From Celoporthe dispersa (Eukaryota; Ascomycota; Sordariomycetes; Diaporthales; Cryphonectriaceae), in NCBI GenBank assembly GCA_016584495.1, contig WAID01000004.1, positions 1,054,001 through 1,118,000 of the forward strand: 64,000 nucleotides of DNA, given 5' to 3'. The notes under the pieces were generated by a model. The model searched no databases. It saw only the letters and a list, made by a program, of their open reading frames with translations, and had not been told where the DNA came from. The position numbers and the translations under genes were made by a program. This document shows positions 33,605-45,800 of this stretch, piece by piece (the first letter of the stretch is position 1; the number at the start of each line of letters is the position of its first letter).

Positions 33605-35210
33605 TCAGGTCAACGTCTGATTGCCTCTCCCGTGATACTTGGATGGCAGAATCTGTCAGCTGATATCACGTGTCGAGGCAGGAGGAAAGGTTCTGCAGCC
33701 AGGGCTCACCACGCAGACCAGCTTTCCTTTGCCCTTATGCTTCGGGTTGGCTGGGCACATCGGGCTGCTGGGAAGATGCTCGGGCAGGTCAAACTCGAAG
33801 AAGGACGTGTCCCGAGCAGGCTCTCCCTCACAGGCGCGTCCCACCACTCCCTCTGATCGTATGGCTGCTCCCTGCGGCACGATGATACCCACGGCGGCGT
33901 CTTTCTGGAGTCGGAGGAGGCGCTGGCGTCGTCCTCGAGAGGCTGGGGGTGCTTGATGTCCACGAAGAGGCTTCGTGGGTTTCCGCCCGCAGCCTGTTGC
34001 TTGAGAGGTGGCGTTTCTACATGCATGGCTTTCTGCTGCCTTCAGCCTTTGCTCTCCCGGCCAGCCTGCGCTGGGAGGAGGTGGGAGGGGGAAAACCTAC
34101 AGCTGCAGGATATGACCTCGTCGAGCCTGGGATATGCACTAAAAAGCAAGGCCAGTCAGCCATCGCCTCAAGCATGTGGGCCGCGGCTTTTGGAGCTCTC
34201 CTACCTGGACGGTTGAATGCCACGATGCTCTCGTCCGTGCACGCCGACGACGGGGTATTCGGCCACTTCTCTTGATAGATGGAACTCGTAATGCTTTCCG
34301 TTCCTGACGAGGCAGAGACCTTGCGGCTCCGCGGGAGCTTCATGAGCCACTTGCGCAGGCCTCTCGGTGTAGATGCGGCCGATGCTTGAGATGGTGACGG
34401 TGACACGTCTCGAATAGCCTTGTATCTGTCTTTTTTTTGCCTGTTGTGAGGCAGGGTCTGAACGGAACGGAATCGGCTTCTGCGAAAAGTAGCTCGAAAC
34501 TTTCTCTACAGTCGGTACTGTACGTGGTGGTCCTTCTGGGCTCTCGGCTGGTTTCCACGCCTGCGCCGTATCAGACCACACGTCCAGGGGGGTGTCTGGT
34601 GAGGAGTCGAGGGCGGGCTTACCATGTGCCTGTGGATGACCCTCCAGACAGCCTTCGAGGCTGGCGGGTCCTTGACGTCCCTCACGTCCTGTGACAACAG
34701 CTCGCCGATGGGAGGGGGGGCCGGGCTGAAGCTGGTCCAGGTGTCACGGCTGCTGCGCAGGCCAGACGGGCTCGGCGGGTCTGTCGGGTGCTGGAGCGCA
34801 GCGACCTGGTCGGACTCTGAGAGGTAGGGGCTCTGCGGCAGGTTCTTGGGTGGCAAGAAGCACGGGTCCCTCGGGTTGCTCGTCGGCGAGACCTGGCTGC
34901 TCTGGTCCGGTCCGGGCCCAGGGAGTCTCGAGGCGGGCTTTGGGCTCCGGCCAGCCCTCGAGGGCCACCTGAAGAACTTGCCGCCGCCCTGCGAGGTTGG
35001 CCCCAGGCTGTGGCGCTGGCCCTGGTCTCCGGAGCCCATAGGGTGCTCGAGCGGCCTCTCAGCCCAGTAGCCGTCTGGATACCACACCCACTCGAAGCCA
35101 TTCCTGGCCGGTCGCGGCGGGTCGATGTTGTTGAGCCCAGGACTGCGTGCGCTCCCGCTGCGAGCGCTCCAGACACCCGGGGGAGAAGCAGAAGGCGAGA
35201 CGGTGCTCAT
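33605..35210 (-). CDS. Conserved fungal protein of unknown function (two frameshifts)
   Basis: I do not know its function. Exons are 35210-34623, 34560-34101, 34032-33710 and 33637-33605, with introns of 62, 68 and 72 nt. The N terminus contains RNGFEWVWYPDGYWAERPLE; exon 3 contains VETPPLKQQAAGGNPRSLFV; the end is FFEFDLPEHLPSSPMCPANP, then KHKGKGKLVCV joined to YHGRGNQTLT. These segments resemble a conserved ascomycete protein I recall with a C-terminal PEHLPSSP-CPAN...VCVYHGR signature. Two single-base shifts interrupt it: one extra base in the T8 run at 34431-34438 and one base missing near 33815-33840. After correction every exon phase agrees and the total is 468 codons. Exon 2 also has a basic, Ser-rich stretch (KWLMKLPRSRKVSASSG). 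Confidence 0.72.
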
Positions 35211-36013
35211 GGGATACTTATAGGTCGACGGTAGGGGAGGTTTGGTCGGGAATAAAGCTGTCTAGATGCCCAACGTGCTGATGACCTCCGGGTGGAGACA
35301 TTGATGGCTTTGGACCATGTCGTCCCCGCTCTTGTGCAGAGAGGAGGATCAAGGCGGAGGCATATGAATTTCTTATAGGACGCAGGTGGTCGATCTCACG
35401 GGTGAGAATCGGAGGCGATAATCAGACAAATGTTGTAAGACCGTGACGAGGATACAAGAGGCTTGTAAGGTTTGGAGGACGCGAGGTCTCGGTGCTGTGA
35501 TCCGTCCGGGATGGCCCCGAGCATCAAACAATTGGCCAGGATCGCAGGAGCCAACTCCATCTCAGGTTCACGCCGGCCGAAGAGCAGGAAGGAGACTCAC
35601 GCCACGACTGCCGCGACTTGTGGAAAGTGTAACCAACCAAGAATCTCCGCGGAGCTGCTCCTCCGCCTGCGCATTCTCAACAAGCAAAATTGAGACAGGC
35701 TGCGGCCTGCGTCGTCTGGATCTGCTGACCGTGGGAGTAGGTAGTGTCTGGCCGTGGGGAGGCCTGAACGACACACAAGACAGTCCAAGGCGTGTGTGAG
35801 GACAGGAAAAAGCATGGCATTGGTCTGTAGATGTTCTGCTCTAGGGCAAAGTTGAGCCGTCGCGGGTCCCTTCTTGCCACAGCTTATATGTATGCATGCT
35901 TCCATGTTGTGCCTGCCCCTCCCCCCGCCCCTCCCCACCAAGACCAAGATATCGAAAGGGACAATGCTTCGCCACCTATGTCAGTGCGCCAAACGCCAGT
36001 GTTGTGTTTTTTT
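35211..36013. other. Intergenic, no gene recognised
   Basis: This lies between the start of the preceding hypothetical gene and the stop of the LEU5-type gene. Short open frames here have no family resemblance. It presumably holds the promoter of the hypothetical gene and the 3' flank of the carrier gene. Confidence 0.5.
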
Positions 36014-37271
36014 CTAGATGCCAAACACCGTCTTGACCCTCTCGTACGTGAAGAATGCGACAGCGGCCATCGGTACCACCTTGACGTATCCGATCGTCAG
36101 CCCAACAAAGAAGCCGGAGAATCCCCTCTCTTTCATGATCAGCGCCGCAGTCTCCGCGATGCGCAGCCTTCGGCCGTCGCCCACAGCACCGGCCACCTGC
36201 ATCCGCCGCCTGATGACCTCCAGCGGGTACGAGGACGTCTGGGAGACCAGCCCTGCCACGCCTCCGGCCAAGAGCTCGGCCCAGAACTGCAGTGGAGCCG
36301 CCTTGCCCTCGGGGGCGTTCTTGGGCTGCGGCAGCGTTGTCCACTCGGCGATGAGGTGGTGCCGCAGCAGGTCGCCCATCGTGTCGTGGGTCAGGAAGGA
36401 TATGCCCGCGTACGGGAGCATGCCGAGCATCGTGGGCGAGAAGCCGCGGTAGAAATTGATCAGCCCAAACTTGGGCGCCACAGCCTCGACGGTCGAAGCT
36501 GCAGCCACGCTGGCAGCCCTCACAGCCGAGGAGCCCTGCACCTGCACCCCGGCTGGTGGGAGCGTCGGGTGCTCGTAGTAGATCTGCCTACATATGGAGG
36601 ACAGAGACGACCGGCCGTCCCTCTTTGTCTCGAAGGCCAGCCTGACCCGTATCACTTCCAGCGGGTATGTGAAGAACACAGAGGTAGCGCCGGCCAGAGA
36701 ACCGCTGAGCGCCCTTCTGACGGGCGTCTCGTGCTGCTTACCCGGAATGACAAAGGAGCGTATCTGTTCGTAGGCCAGGAATTTGATCCCGGCGTAGGGG
36801 AAGACCCGCAGGAGAGTCGCCGAGTGGCCTCTGAACAGCCCCAGCATGCCATCTTGACGGTAGATCTCGCTCATAGCAGTGATCGTGCCAGCCCATGATC
36901 CCGAGTATTTTATGAACTGTGGGTTTCTCGCCTGGAAGAGGATCTTGACGCGGTCGAGGGGTGCCACGACGGTTTTTCCCTGGCCAAGATCCTGTCAGCA
37001 CTCGGTCTCGTTCTGGCGCGGTGTGAAAGAGAGAGAGGACGCAGGCAGGACTCACTGCACATCCTGCGAGACCGCCGGCCGTCCCAGAGCGCCAGAGATA
37101 GTCTAGGCTCTGCTTGTCCACCTTCTTTCCCGATACTACCGCCTCGCCTTCCGCAGGGCGCACGGCGACATCTTCCTTGGCGAGGCGACCGACCCGTCCG
37201 TCGGTATCCTTTCGTGGTTGGTGTTGCGAAAGAGCCGACATTGAGGCATTCTCCAGCAGGGCTGTCGGCAT
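36014..37271 (-). CDS. LEU5: Mitochondrial carrier, LEU5/SLC25A42-type (CoA transporter)
   Basis: This is an inner-membrane carrier. The LEU5 subgroup is linked to coenzyme A accumulation in mitochondria. Exon 1 is 37271-37056 and exon 2 is 36979-36014, phase 0, with a 76-nt intron (GTGAGT...GCCAG), giving 393 aa. The carrier signature appears three times: PLDRVK in the first repeat, YPLEVIRVR in the second and YPLEVIRRR in the third. Subgroup features are LDYLWRSGTAGGLAGCA, RVKILFQARNPQF, LFRGHSATLLRVFPYAGIKF and SVFFTYPLEVIRVRLAFETK. The start is either 37271 (MPTALL) or 37241, ten residues later. The N-terminal 50 residues are polar and poorly conserved, as is usual for this group. Assignment to the CoA subgroup is by remembered sequence similarity, not by alignment. 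Confidence 0.9.
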
Positions 37272-37977
37272 TCCCTCGCCGATCAATCGTTCCCCGATTG
37301 CGCCGCTGCCTGCGAATTTGCTGCTATGCCCTTGAAGGTGATAACGACAGCTTGGAGTGGAGGGAGGTCTCGAGAGCGTTCCGCCTCGAACAGAGAGCAG
37401 AGAAGGTCGAGACCAACAGTTGGGAGCCTGTCGGGGCGGACAAGGACGAGGAGTTGTTAGTTGCCGGGAAATGGCTTGAGCCGGGCTGAGAAATCGTGAA
37501 GTGCGCACGAGACTCTCGGGCGCGGGACGTCATTGCATTTTCACACTACACCTCCCGGGACATCCAGCGTAACCCCTGTAGGCCTCCCCCCCTTCCCACT
37601 GAAGCCAGTGCGGTACAGCACATGGTGTTAGTGTATTGTACAGGCCACTCAGGGGCTCTTTGTTGCTCAGCGGCCCGCATGTAACCGACCACACAGGGGG
37701 TCCCATTGGGCTCGGTCCCTGAATCTGGACCCCATAGCGCCCTCACCCTTTCCATAACTTTTTTAAATAACCGAGTGCCGAGTAGTCCCCTTCCGTCCAG
37801 CCTCGGGGAAGCCGTGCAGGAGATTCTAGTAAGTGCTGAGTTGCCTAGATGCACATACATTCTGGTTAGTGTGCAATATTGGCTGTTTGACTGACTGACT
37901 GTCTCGTGTCAGATGCCTGAAGGGACTGTAGGCCGGTCAGAGCCTCAACACGCCTGAGGTGTGGCCTCTGCAGGTGA
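37272..37977. promoter_or_regulatory. Divergent promoter region, LEU5-type / METTL4-like
   Basis: Some 700 bp separate the start codons of two outward-facing genes, so both promoters and leaders must lie here. I see no clear shared motif. Confidence 0.55.
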
Positions 37978-39108
37978 ATGGCGGGGAACGCAGGCGAGGC
38001 GGCGATGAGCAAGGCGCAGTCCATCCTCTTCCAGAACGAAGACCGCAGCATTGTCCTCATCGATGTGCCCACATCCATTGAGGAGGCTCAGGTGTCCCCT
38101 GAAGAGGTCAGAGGCGATGCTGGCCCCTCAAGGTCGAGGAGGACGCAGAGGCTCGTCTCGTCCGAGCCGCCTCACAAGCCCTTTAAGACGCCCGAGCCTA
38201 AGGCTGGCTCAGGCGGCCTAACAGAATCAGTGTCGGATCTCATGATCGCAGCAGCCGCGACGGAAGCCCTCACTGCGCTGCGGGAATCACGCGCGGGCCC
38301 TTTCTGTCTGCCTCGTGTTGTGGCTGCGGCCAGGGACGAGGACATTGTTGTAACAGGCGGGAGTGACAACTCTGCCAAGCGGAAGAGGACGACGGCCCAG
38401 TGCCCCGCTGGCGACGTTACTCCGACGGGAGGTCCGGTGGTAGAGACGAGACCAGACCTCCTCAAGACTGCCCTTGTTCCTGAGGGCTCGTGCTTCCTGC
38501 ACGGCACAATCTCCTCTGAACGAGAGCGCTTCGCTGCTCAAGCCCCCGTGTTTGACCTCATCGTCCTCGACCCTCCCTGGCCCAACCGCTCAGCACGCCG
38601 GAGGCAGGGCAACTACAGCGTAGCAGACAGCCTTGGCTCGATCCGAGAGACGCTGTCCCTCATCCCCATCGCTGCCCACCTCGCGCCAGATGGATTGCTT
38701 GCCGTGTGGATCACCAACAAGGCAGGTGTCGTCGAGCTGCTGGCAGGGCCCAGAGGCCTGCTGGGTCACTGGGGCCTCGAACAGGTGGACGAGTGGACGT
38801 GGCTGAAGATCACCACATCCGGAGAGCCGATCGTGGATGTCGGTTCAGCATGGCGGAAGCCATGGGAGCGGATCCTGATAGCCCGGAGGCGTGGGAGCAG
38901 CAAGAAGCCGGCCTGTCGCTCGAGGGTCATTGTCTCTGTGCCCGACCTTCACTCGCGCAAGCCTAATCTGCGAGACCTTTTCGAGGACGTGTTTGCTCCG
39001 GGCTACAAGGGCCTTGAGATATTCGCCAGGAATCTCACCGCAGGATGGTGGAGTTGGGGAGACGAGGTTCTGAAATTCCAGCAGCCCGAGTACTGGATAG
39101 AATCGTAG
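37978..39108 (+). CDS. METTL4-like MT-A70 family adenine N6-methyltransferase
   Basis: MT-A70 enzymes transfer methyl from S-adenosylmethionine to N6 of adenine. METTL4-type members have been reported to act on snRNA or DNA, and the substrate here is unknown. It is a single-exon gene of 376 aa. The catalytic DPPW lies at 198-201 (FDLIVLDPPWPN), followed by the family segments LIPIAAHLAPDGLLAVWITN, GLEQVDEWTWLKITTSGEPI and PWERILIARR. It ends with PDLHSRKPNLRDLFEDVF, a GYKGLEIFARNLTAGWWSWG region and a QPEYW C terminus, as in METTL4-type proteins. The N-terminal 170 residues are low in conservation but start with ILFQNEDRSIVLIDVPTSI, like related fungal proteins. The frame is intact. It lies head to head with the LEU5-type gene and tail to tail with the uL23m gene, with only about 130 bp between stops. 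Confidence 0.9.
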   Translation: MAGNAGEAAMSKAQSILFQNEDRSIVLIDVPTSIEEAQVSPEEVRGDAGPSRSRRTQRLVSSEPPHKPFKTPEPKAGSGGLTESVSDLMIAAAATEALTALRESRAGPFCLPRVVAAARDEDIVVTGGSDNSAKRKRTTAQCPAGDVTPTGGPVVETRPDLLKTALVPEGSCFLHGTISSERERFAAQAPVFDLIVLDPPWPNRSARRRQGNYSVADSLGSIRETLSLIPIAAHLAPDGLLAVWITNKAGVVELLAGPRGLLGHWGLEQVDEWTWLKITTSGEPIVDVGSAWRKPWERILIARRRGSSKKPACRSRVIVSVPDLHSRKPNLRDLFEDVFAPGYKGLEIFARNLTAGWWSWGDEVLKFQQPEYWIES

Positions 39109-39238
39109 CAACCATGAAAACCCCACCTCTAACTAAATGCACCGATCTGAAGTGGTATACTGAGCCCCCTCCCCCCCTCCTGTGATGCCCTGATTTTGTA
39201 CAAGTTCTACATTCAGATCCTGATGTCTCGTTCGTTCA

Positions 39239-40076
39239 TCATGACCTCTGTCCGTCCTTGACACCTGTCGCGCCCGCCGCAGTCTCCCGCTCGCCCTTCC
39301 CAGGCGCCGCCTCTGGTGCTGACGACGCCTGCAGAGCGTCCTCCTCCGCCTCCGCCTCCTCATTTTCAACCTCCACCCACTCCGAGCCCGGCGTCCACCT
39401 TCTCTTGCCCTCCAGCAGCTCCTTGGCCCGCTTCGCAAGCCTGCCTCGGTCCAAGTCCTTCTGGTCATACATCCGCAGCAACGGCGTGCCCCGCACCCTC
39501 CTCTCCGCCTCAGAAACCTCCTTGTCGTGGCCCCCCTCCACGCTCTTGAACAGCGTGTGGTCCCAGGGGTCCATATCCTCCTCGGCGGGCCGCTCAGGCC
39601 ACACAAAAGGCTTCTTCAGGTCCACGATCATCAGCTTCTGCGACCGCGGCCGGTACCACCGCCCGCCCATGCCGCCCAGGGACCGCTGCTGAGGCCTCAT
39701 CTGGTTGATAAAGGACCGCACCGAGTTCACCTCCACGTCGTACACGTTGTACAGGTAGTCTCGAAAGTCGAGCTTGTTGAAGGTGAGGGGCACCTGGAAG
39801 GTGGCGGTCGTGGGCGACTGGCCTTCTTTGGGGCGGAGAAAGGTGACGACGTGGTTCGGCCTATGAGGGGGGGGGGAGAGAGACAAGATGTCTGTGGTCA
39901 GCCACCGCCAGCTTCAGGAGGCCCCATCATCGAGGTGAATTGATATGAGATTGATGCGCCGCAGGATCTGTCTCTACTTACAGGTAGACCTTTTTCTGGC
40001 CCAGTTTGAAAGGCGCCCTGCGCGCGACGCCTTCTACAGCGGTGTCTGCCGCTCTGGCTACTGCTTTCGTAGCCAT
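39239..40076 (-). CDS. mrp20: Mitochondrial large-subunit ribosomal protein uL23m
   Basis: This is a component of the mitochondrial 54S ribosomal subunit near the exit tunnel. Exon 1 is 40076-39982 and exon 2 is 39860-39239, joined in phase 2 across a 121-nt intron (GTAAGT...CATAG), giving 238 aa. Exon 1 encodes MATKAVARAADTAVEGVARR followed by APFKLGQKKVYL, then PNHVVTFLRP. The uL23 core is FQVPLTFNKLDFRDYLYNVY and VEVNSVRSFINQM, with RWYRPRSQKLMIVDLKKPFV typical of the fungal mitochondrial form. The C-terminal extension is acidic and Ala/Glu-rich. The basic, acid-poor N terminus fits a mitochondrial targeting signal. Frame and length look normal. Confidence 0.9.
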
Positions 40077-40638
40077 TGTGTATGTGTATGTGTGTTGTTC
40101 TGGACGATCTTTGGGAAATCGCCAGAAGAAAAAGAGGGAAAAAAAACCGCCTGTTTAACGACAGTTAGGTCGAGCGTGTCGTAGTAATTGAGCTTGCTGG
40201 TGCGCTTTGCAGAATTTCGAATCCTCGGATCACGCTAAGCCTGGTCGAGCCGAGCGAAAGCGGCCCGCATTATACTGGTGGGGCTAGACGGCCACGCACC
40301 CCACGAGAGCATCCACTTGCACCTACAACGACGACGTGGACTGTGACATCAGGATCGTACATGGAGTGCAGTATAGTAGTACAGTAGCAGAGGAAGAAAA
40401 ATGGTTTACAGAGGGGTGGTATCTTTTTTGTTTCATTTGTTTGGTTTTCTTAAGTCTCCTTCTACGTAGCACCAATGAAGCCGTTTCTCAGCTGCTCATA
40501 TCATCTCCATGGTGACTGAGGTTTGAGAAAGGGTGCAGACCATTCCAGATCCACACCTAAAAGTCGTCGAGATCTTTCAGCTATACGAACAAGACTTGTC
40601 CGCAGGAGAGAGAAAAGACCTTGTTCAGGTTTTTACAC
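40077..40638. other. Intergenic between uL23m and the DJ-1/PfpI gene
   Basis: This is about 560 bp upstream of the uL23m start and downstream of the DJ-1/PfpI stop. It contains a GTAC-type motif near 40365-40390 and a T-rich stretch near 40420-40450. No gene is seen. Confidence 0.5.
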
Positions 40639-41760
40639 CTAGACATCAAGGCCATCGACGACTGTGCCACGCGTCCAGTTCCAGCACAGGATGCGGGCGA
40701 CCTCGTTGGCGGACTCCTCAGAGACCAGGGCGCTGACAAGATACAAGGCAGCATCAATGCCAGCGCTGACACCCCCAGATGTGATGACCCGAAGTCCACC
40801 AAGACGCATCGCGGCACGGCGAGTAATCGACTCGCGACGAGAGTTGGAGCTCTTGAAGGACATGCTGCCCTTTCTGTAGCGGGGTGGTTAGCAGGCATGC
40901 AGACTGACGCTCGTGAGCCGGTAGAGGGGTGGGCATACCGGGCGTTGGAGGGCGGCGCCCGTCAGGCTTCTCATGACGGACGTAGGGGTTCTCATCCTCG
41001 TCGCCAAGCTCAAACCGCAGGTTGTTGACGATGTAGCGGGAGTTCTCGTCGACATCAGTGCGCTCAGTGAGGTCACGCTGGGCAGCCTGGCTGCAGATGT
41101 TCTCGAAACGGATGATAGCGTCGGGGTGGGTGGTGGCGGAGAGACCGGACAGGATACCCTGCTGGGCGAGGAACAGGGAGCCGGTACAGACGGACATCAG
41201 GGTGCGCCTGGGATGGTGGGCGACGGCGTCAGCAAGAGGAATACCGCCACATGTATACAGTATAGTCGCCGGGAGGGTATGCTCACTCTCGGGCGGGGTC
41301 CTTCTTCTGGACCTCGCTGTAGGCGGTGATGAGGTCGAGGGGCTCAGCCTTGGCCTTGAGGATGGCGTCAGTGTTGCCGCCCAGGACGACGACAACGTCA
41401 AAGTCCTCAAGACGCTCGTGGGCCTCCTTGAAGGAGATCTGGGAGCCGATGATGACACCAGCATCAGAGAGGACCTTGGGCTCAGCAGCGGCGATGGTAA
41501 TGTCGAAGGCCTTGGATGCTAAAAAAGATGGCAATGGGGTCAGTAAGCAGCGCAGCGCTGGGTGGAGCAGAAGGAACAAGGTAAGGCTGTGTGTGTGTCG
41601 GTGTGGGTGCAAGGTCTATACCAGAGTTGTTGATGTCGTGGAGGGACTTGGTCAAGACCTCCAGGGGACCAGCCAGGTCCATGATGTTAAACTTGTCGTG
41701 CAGGGCGAAGAGCACATCAACAGGCTCTTCATTCGCCACTGCACTCGTCTTGGAGGCCAT
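40639..41760 (-). CDS. DJ-1/PfpI family protein (one frameshift)
   Basis: It belongs to the class I glutamine amidotransferase-like superfamily (DJ-1/PfpI), cytosolic proteins that include glyoxalases, isonitrile hydratases and stress proteins; the substrate is unknown. Exons are 41760-41622, 41518-41287, 41207-40939 and 40873-40639. The start is the first ATG (MASKTSAV). Features are VDVLFALHDKFNIMDLAGPL, then FDVVVVLGGNTDAIL. The nucleophile-elbow Cys is in SVCTGSLFLAQQGILSG. The end is AAMRLGGLRVITSGGVSAGI and DAALYLVSALVSEESANEVA. A base is missing from the C3 run at 40950-40952. Adding it restores the expected ...SNARKGSMSF join across the 65-nt last intron and gives 292 codons. The gene faces TSC1 across a 1.1-kb divergent promoter. 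Confidence 0.88.
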
Positions 41761-42897
41761 CTTGGGCAACTGTTGGGGTTGGGTGAGAGGGCTGAAAGAA
41801 GCTGAAGAAAGGGGTGCCTTGTGCTTGAGAGTGAATCAATTGAGCAGTATCAGACAATCCTTTGATGGTCTTGTCGTCGTGATCAATTGGCTGGATGGTT
41901 GACAGAAGCTGTGCAGGACAGATTGAGGTTGGTGGATGATGTGGCTTGTGCTTGTTCAGGTCAGTGTCGTTGTTGTTTTGGAGAAGAAAGAGGTTTGCCA
42001 GGTCTGGTGGGCAGGAAACAGGTGTCAAGTGTGTCCCGTGCCCCTCCCCCAAAGCTCTCCCTCTTATTGCTGCTGCGGCTGCAGCACTGCGGGGTTGGAA
42101 GCTTGTTCCCGCTCACGCGTCCCATCTCTGCTTGCAGGCTATGCCATAGTACATCATCTGGTCTGGTGGGGCCCACACATCAGCTGGAATGCACATATTC
42201 CAATATAACGTAAAGCAGAAACACAGCTGAGGTCTCTATGGCTGATCATCCCCCTCCCCCCACCCCTCAAACCACCTCGACTGGAGCTTTCTTCTCATGA
42301 GGAGCTCCCATATTGTCACTCTTCTCCCTCAATACCAGTTTGCCCTGCTGCTTGTCCCCTGGATGAGTCAATTCTAGGTGTGAGCTGACCTCTCAATGTC
42401 CAGGTAACACCACACCACCTCATCAGACCACACCTCAAAGGCCCTTGTCCCCTGACGTGAAGTGTCGGGATCGCTGTGGGGAATGCAGGTGGGATATCGC
42501 GGGAAATCGCACTAAAGTTACAGGGAAGGAACCCACTCCCAAATCGGTTTTTGTACTATGGTAGAAGGTGGATGCTCCCAAGCTCGACCCGCTGCCAGCT
42601 TCTCTCGAGTCGGCCGCTGCCGTCTTCGCCTTATCATTCGATTGCCGGTAGTGTGTGGTGCCATTGCCGGCGCAATCAGGAACCTCTTTGTCACCACCAC
42701 CGCCGTCTTCCGCTGGTCTGACCGTCATAGTCATGTTTTTTCCTGATCGTGACAAATCTTGCAGCTGTCTCACCTGCATACGCGAGATCCATTTGTCACC
42801 TCACTGGGCCCAGACAAATCCTGGCCTGACCCGTTCTCGCTCGCTGAGGCTCTTTCTGGGCTGAAACGACCGTCGTCCCTCTGCTGTCGCCTCAACC
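41761..42897. promoter_or_regulatory. Divergent promoter region, DJ-1/PfpI and TSC1
   Basis: The 1.1 kb between two outward-facing start codons must carry both promoters. It includes CT-rich stretches and a C run near 42250-42266. I cannot name a specific factor site. Confidence 0.55.
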
Positions 42898-45800
42898 ATG
42901 TCTTCTTCCGGGTATGTTTATTTTCCCCCCCTTTTAGAACGGGGCCAAAGCTTTCTGGGCAGTCGTGGAGTCGTCGATCACTGTGGGGTTTCTTGTGTTG
43001 GGTGGTTCAATAACGCCTTGACCTCTCTTTGTTACACATCCTATCCTGGGACATGACTCTCTGACCTCGTGACAGCTCCACGAAGGACCTGGTCAGGGCC
43101 ATCAACGCCTTCGTACCTAATGCGCAACTTCCCCTGCCGGACGAGCTTGTGTCAGTGATCGATGCCTATCTGGACAGGCACAGCGACGAGGGGCCTTCGG
43201 AACGCCTTCACGAGGAGCTGCTGTCGATCTGGGAAAGGTCCGTCAAAGACAGCCCGGCTTCTCAGGCCGCGTGGCTTGCCATCCTGCGTGAACTGCTGCC
43301 AGCCCTGAACAACCCGGCCTTTATCATCGACTGGTGGGATCGCGTGCAGGAGCCCGTCTTGAATCACCTGACGGAGGACAGAGTCCTCAGGTCCGAGGCC
43401 TGGGCCAACACTCTCGCCGTCCTCACCGGCGACGATGTCACAGATAACGATGGCTCGCAGCAGCTTGCAATCCGACTGCTGAACATATGGATGCAGTCCA
43501 CCCACCTCCCTGGCCAGGGCGAGAACTCGGCGTCGCTCAGGGCAAACCTGATACGCGGAGGGCTGCTGAGCTATGGTCGGAAGAGACCCAAGGTGAGGAG
43601 CCGTCAACCACCAACCAAGTAAGCCAGGGACAGATATTGACGCGTAAACCGCCTCGCAGGGTCTCCTCGTTGCCTTGGACGCTTTCGTGGTGCAGAAGGA
43701 CTTCCGAGCTCAAGCCCTGACCCTCCTCTGTGAGTTTGTACAGAGCCAGCCTCCGCACCTGCACGTCGTTCTAGAGACGCCGCTGTTCGACAACATCTTG
43801 CGCTGTCTTCAACATGACACATCGACAACGGTGGTCACGGTGGCTGTCACCGCCTTGACTATGTTGTTGCCAAACGTGCCGAGCTCATTGGTGCCGTACC
43901 TCCCAAAATTGTTCAATGTCTACGCAAGATTATTGTTCTGGGACCGAGAGAGATCGCTGGCTGCCGAGATCCCCGGCGTGGAACCCGAGGCCAACCGAGC
44001 TGAGCCGCCTTCGGATTGGGAGCAGTGCGTCTTCTCACACGACATCGACCATGCATCGAAGCCCAATCTCCTCAGCTACTTTACCATATTATATGGACTG
44101 TTTCCTCTGAACTTTCTCGACTACATCCGAAAGCCGGAGCGCTACTTGCGCCACGCTGATGACCCCCAGGCGGACACTATTGAAGTACAGCCTTCGGAGA
44201 TTCGGCAGAAGTCAGAACGATTCAGACAGTACCACGTACTACATCCAAACTTTTATTGCCTCACCGTGGAGAGCGAGAAGACTGATCTCAGCCGATGGCT
44301 TAAGAGCGAAGCCTCCGAAGTCGTGGCGGACTGCACAGCGCTTTGCCTGGCCACAGATTTCGGGTCTGGGCTTGAGACCGGAGCCCAGCACGACTTTGGG
44401 CTATCTGAGGTCGGATACACCGCAAGAAGCAGGGCGGATCAACCGTTCCTTACAGGCCAGGCCATCCTGGACCGCTCATCATCCCGAGACCAGAGTTGGA
44501 GGTCAGCAGCCTTCATAGGGTCACTAGAAGACGGCCGTACACAGTCCTCGGTCTTCCGACGGCAGTCCCAGTCGAGCCACGCTCCCTCTACACGCAATCG
44601 TGAGGCATTGGCCGACAGTCCGACCTTGCCGCCCTCCTTGACCATGTCAACTTCACACACCAACCTGCAGGACATGATCAACTCCAACAAAATCATAAAG
44701 TCCGGGCTGCACCAGTCTATGGCTAATGACAGTGTACCTTCCTTGTCTCTAAGCCACCAGGACTTCGTACCCGAAAGGCCGCCAAGCAAGGTTTCTGCGA
44801 CTGCGACAGTGCCTCCCCCAGAAGCGTCCCCGGCGACACCTAGTAATGGCAGCGACCAGGTCTCGCAGCTTCGCAAGGAGATCCTGCTGCTGAGTAACGA
44901 CCTGGCCTTTGAGCGGTACATGAAGCAACAGCACATGGCTCACATTGGCGAACTGAAGAGGCGGCAGCTGAGAGAGGCAGCCACAGAGGCCGAGACGCAG
45001 AACCTGATTCTGATCAACCGCAGCCTGCGCAACCGCCTGGAAGAGGCTAAGCGGTCTGAACTCCGCGCAAAGAAGGAGTCCGACAACCGTCGCAACCTGT
45101 CAAAGAAGTGGGAGACTGATCTGGCGGCCAAGCTTAAGCTGCTCCGCGAAGAGCAGAGGAAGTGGGGCAGCGAGGGAGCGACCCTCAGGCGCGATCTCGA
45201 GATCAAGACCCATGAGTCTGTGAAGCTGACCAAGATGCTGTGTGAATATGAGACGACAGAGTTGAACTCGAAGCAGAACCAACAGGCGGTCAACGACCAT
45301 GCCGAAGAGATTGCCAGGCTCAAGGCCGAGGTCAACCGTTTTGTCGAGCTGGAACGGACGTACCAGGCGAGAGAGCAGGAGGCAGAAGGTCGGCTGGCCG
45401 AGGCCGCCGCGTCGATCAGCCGGTCGGTCATGTTAAGCATGCAACTGGACGCCCGCGATTCAGAGATGGAGGAAACGAGGATGCTGTACGAGTCACAGAT
45501 TGCAGAGCTCAACACGCAGCTTCAGGACGTGCTGCAGCACGGCACGGGGTCGTCGAGGCGGAAGCGCGACCCCAAGCAAGCCGTTGAGAGCTCCCTGGCG
45601 GCCAGCCGAGCCAAGATGGCCGAGCTGCAGAGGCAGCACACCCTGCTGGTCAGGAAGTACACCAACCTCCAGTCCTCCTTCCTCGACATGAATGCCGCCA
45701 GAGCACAAACCTTACCCATGAGGCCAGGCATCGCTTCGGAATCCTCCGACGCCGAGGTCTCGGCGATCATGCAGAGCAGTGATCCGCTGAGCCCGGTCCG